Assembly (NCBI RefSeq): GCF_013283875.1
Contig: NZ_CP054139.1
Location: 1 to 64,000, forward strand
Length of the DNA: 64,000 bases
Direction: 5' to 3'
Origin: Mucilaginibacter mali
Lineage (GTDB): Bacteria > Bacteroidota > Bacteroidia > Sphingobacteriales > Sphingobacteriaceae
A model generated the notes under the pieces. It saw only the letters and a program-made list of their open reading frames with translations. It was not told where the DNA came from and ran no database searches. Below, piece after piece: positions 61,920 through 64,000 of this stretch (position 1 is the stretch's first letter; every line of letters starts with the position of its first letter). The translations under genes were made by a program, and so were the position numbers.

Positions 61920-64000
61920 CTACTCCACTTTATACCTATACACCATCCTCCCCAAATTACCATCATTATCAATGCCTTCAACCACTACCCGGTAGGTGCC
62001 TTTGGCATCGGCATTAAAAAACTCGAATGATGTTTTGCCGTCCTTGTCGGTTACCAGGTTGGGTTTCCAGCAGATGGTGGTGCGCAGGTCGGCTACACTG
62101 GCGTTGGTTTTAGGGTCATCGTACTTAGGGGCATAAAATATCCGCGAGGCATAATAACCTTTAGGCGCATAGGTAGAGATCCCCGGCGCGTAGCGGATAT
62201 AATTGGTATCGCTGCCGCCACGTTTGGTGGTGATGATCAGTACACCGGCGCCGCCACGACTGCCGTATATCGCTGTGTAACCAATGGTGCGTAAAACTTC
62301 TACGCTCTCCACATCCTGCGGGGTTATATTATCCAGTGTAAAATCTTCAGACATGGTCATGCCGTCCAGAACGATGAGCATAGGGGTGTTGGGGCTACGG
62401 GTAGAATAGGCCATACCATCGCGAAAAGTAACAAAGTTGGCGCGACCGGTTAAACACATCTCCAGTGTTGGGCAACTGTTCAGCGCGTCGCTTTTAATTA
62501 CCTGGTCGGCATTGCCGCCACCGTTAAGGTTGTTGGAGTTTTCCATCACCGTTTTCTTTTTTTCAGTAATTACCACCTCTTTAAGGGCGGTCACATGGTC
62601 GCCCAGGCCGTATTTTAGCTGCTCGTTATACTGGCTTTTGCTGTTTTGCAGGTAGCCGCTCATAGCGTTGCTTACGCTCACCTGTATATCGGGCGCGTTT
62701 TTGTTTTTGCCGGCTGGCAGGGGGCCAACATTATCCAGGAAGATCTCCACATCCTTGCCACCTTTTGGCGTGCGGGCCTGCACCAAAAAGCGCACGCTAT
62801 CCTTAAATACCAAATTTTTAAAGGCGAACCGCCCCTGATCGTCAGCGATGGAATCCTGCATAAAAAATCCGCCCGAAGTACTGAAGAGCATCACCTTAGC
62901 CTTAGCCACCGGCTTGCCGCCGCTGGTTTTAATGGTACCCGATATGGATAATGATTTTTCGGGCTGATAGGCCATCGGTGGGAAAACGTCGTTCAATATC
63001 TGTTTCCATGCAAAGCGGCGGTAGCCCTGGGTCAGCATCAGCGCGTCAAGGTTGCCGCGGGTTTCATCGGTGGGGTTGTTAAAATAATAGTTAGGTTTTT
63101 CGATATAACCCTTCAGATCGGATGTGAGCAGCAGGTTGCTAAGGATGGTGGTTTCGCTGTTCTCATCTACCGGTACTTTGCTTTCGTCGATTACCGTTGC
63201 CGAGAAGCTGCCAATGATAGGCTTATCCGCGGCGTCCTTCGCGTTAAGATCTATCTTCACTTTTTGGCGCGGGGCATAGCTTTGCTTTTCGGTACTCACA
63301 GCCAGTTTAAGCAGATCGTTATTTTGTACAAACACCACCCGCTCGTTCAACGGTTCGCCGGTGGCCGAGAACAGCGTAAACTGCACTATGCCGCTGGGAA
63401 AACGACTTTTAGGGATAGTGGCTGCGAAACTGGGCTTGGTGATCTTTGTTTTGGCCGCGAAATAAACCTTGCCATTTTGCTGCGCCACCACACTGATCTC
63501 GGCATCGCCCTTATCAACAATATCCTGGCTGGCACCGATCTTCATGATCAGGTTGTCGGGATCGTTGCCAACAACACTCAGGGTAAATCCCTTGTCGGTT
63601 GCCTGTGGCAGGGCTACGGTGGTCTCGCTGCCATCGGGCAGGGTAACTACGGCTTTGTAGCTTTTGCCGGCTTCGGGCGCCATTACCAGGTAGCCCATGC
63701 CAAAATGCGATGCCCCCATGCGTACCACATCGTTATTGGCATTATCTTTTATAATGCCCTTTACATCAACACCCAGTCCATCGGCGCCGGTAGCTTTAAA
63801 GCCTATCTTACAACGCAGCCCATTTACCAGGCTGCCCCCCTCGGGGAAGAATTGCACATCTACCTTATTACTTAAAGCCTTTACCGGGAGGGTTTGGGCG
63901 GCGGATTTTTTATCGGCGTATTTAATGGTAGTAACAATGCGGCCGCTGTTCAGTGTATTGGGCTGCGGATTGGTAAAGCTGATGTTAAGCACCCCGCCGG
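61920..64000 (-). CDS. TonB-plug/MG2-like surface protein, partial at right edge
   Basis: The frame runs without a stop from 61920 to the window end, so the N-terminus lies outside; no start codon is assigned. The visible 690 residues hold two beta-sandwich domains (VDVQFFPEGGSLVNG), a carboxypeptidase-regulatory-like domain (ISGTIKTSGGKPVAKAKVML) and a TonB-plug segment (VIKSDALNSCPTLEMCLTGR, then VESVEVLRTIGYTAIYGSRG). There is no barrel after the plug. This matches a Bacteroidota family of plug-bearing proteins without barrel. It is likely an outer-membrane or periplasmic partner. Confidence 0.85.
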   Translation of the reverse strand, partial: GGVLNISFTNPQPNTLNSGRIVTTIKYADKKSAAQTLPVKALSNKVDVQFFPEGGSLVNGLRCKIGFKATGADGLGVDVKGIIKDNANNDVVRMGASHFGMGYLVMAPEAGKSYKAVVTLPDGSETTVALPQATDKGFTLSVVGNDPDNLIMKIGASQDIVDKGDAEISVVAQQNGKVYFAAKTKITKPSFAATIPKSRFPSGIVQFTLFSATGEPLNERVVFVQNNDLLKLAVSTEKQSYAPRQKVKIDLNAKDAADKPIIGSFSATVIDESKVPVDENSETTILSNLLLTSDLKGYIEKPNYYFNNPTDETRGNLDALMLTQGYRRFAWKQILNDVFPPMAYQPEKSLSISGTIKTSGGKPVAKAKVMLFSTSGGFFMQDSIADDQGRFAFKNLVFKDSVRFLVQARTPKGGKDVEIFLDNVGPLPAGKNKNAPDIQVSVSNAMSGYLQNSKSQYNEQLKYGLGDHVTALKEVVITEKKKTVMENSNNLNGGGNADQVIKSDALNSCPTLEMCLTGRANFVTFRDGMAYSTRSPNTPMLIVLDGMTMSEDFTLDNITPQDVESVEVLRTIGYTAIYGSRGGAGVLIITTKRGGSDTNYIRYAPGISTYAPKGYYASRIFYAPKYDDPKTNASVADLRTTICWKPNLVTDKDGKTSFEFFNADAKGTYRVVVEGIDNDGNLGRMVYRYKVE

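Noticed and set aside
1..64000. CRISPR array or cas genes
   Set aside because: No evenly spaced direct repeats with unique spacers and no Cas-like protein were seen on either strand.

Overview
The window looks like a chromosome segment from a member of the Bacteroidota, most likely a Sphingobacteriaceae relative such as Mucilaginibacter or Pedobacter. The evidence is a gliding lipoprotein gene (gldH), a RicT-type PSP1 protein, DUF2480, DUF3108, DUF3109 and DUF6427-type genes, a TonB-plug protein, and promoters of the TTTG-N19-TAnnTTTG type. The genus is inferred from gene content only.

Region A (1-10.9 kb) is a nitric-oxide and low-oxygen respiration island. It starts with the edge of a VIT-family transporter and a quinol-type NO reductase on the + strand. 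Facing it is a tightly packed minus-strand operon. This begins with an NsrR-like Rrf2 regulator and continues with a divergent cbb3-type oxidase (subunit I with an odd duplicated N-terminus, subunit II fused to an extra cytochrome c), two small membrane proteins, two group III truncated haemoglobins, a hemerythrin, two cupins, two 2Fe-2S ferredoxins and a ferredoxin-NADP reductase. Together these could sense NO, reduce or scavenge it, and keep haem globins reduced.

Region B (10.9-24.3 kb) is a mobile-element segment. It contains an SSB and a PRTRC cassette in the order E-C-(small ORF)-F-B-ThiF. Read closely, the cassette is a complete ubiquitin-like conjugation set: a beta-grasp protein ending in a free glycine, an E2-like protein with a Cys motif, and an E1-like ThiF. 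Next comes a cargo slot holding a divergent HTH gene and a two-gene unit (PD-(D/E)XK nuclease plus metallo-beta-lactamase-fold hydrolase) that resembles an unnamed defence system. An excisionase-like HTH, a YhcG-type nuclease and an IntDOT-like tyrosine integrase follow. The integrase lies close to the 3' end of a tRNA-Asp gene, which is a likely integration site. No transfer genes, ParB or PRTRC A/D are visible, so the element is either reduced or continues left of the window.

Region C (24.3-64 kb) is ordinary chromosome. It includes prfA, lpxH, SGNH hydrolase, tandem glucosaminidases, an O-methyltransferase, ruvX, holB, ricT, gldH, rmuC, purQ-coaX, lptC, a PpiD-like isomerase, DUF2480/3108/3109 genes, dxs, scpA, glyA, a GAF-PAS hybrid histidine kinase and a TonB-plug protein cut by the window end. 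Its intergenic gaps hold several kinds of repeat: GC-rich inverted repeats, a cloverleaf-like hairpin array, and a roughly 550-bp element flanked by long inverted arms.
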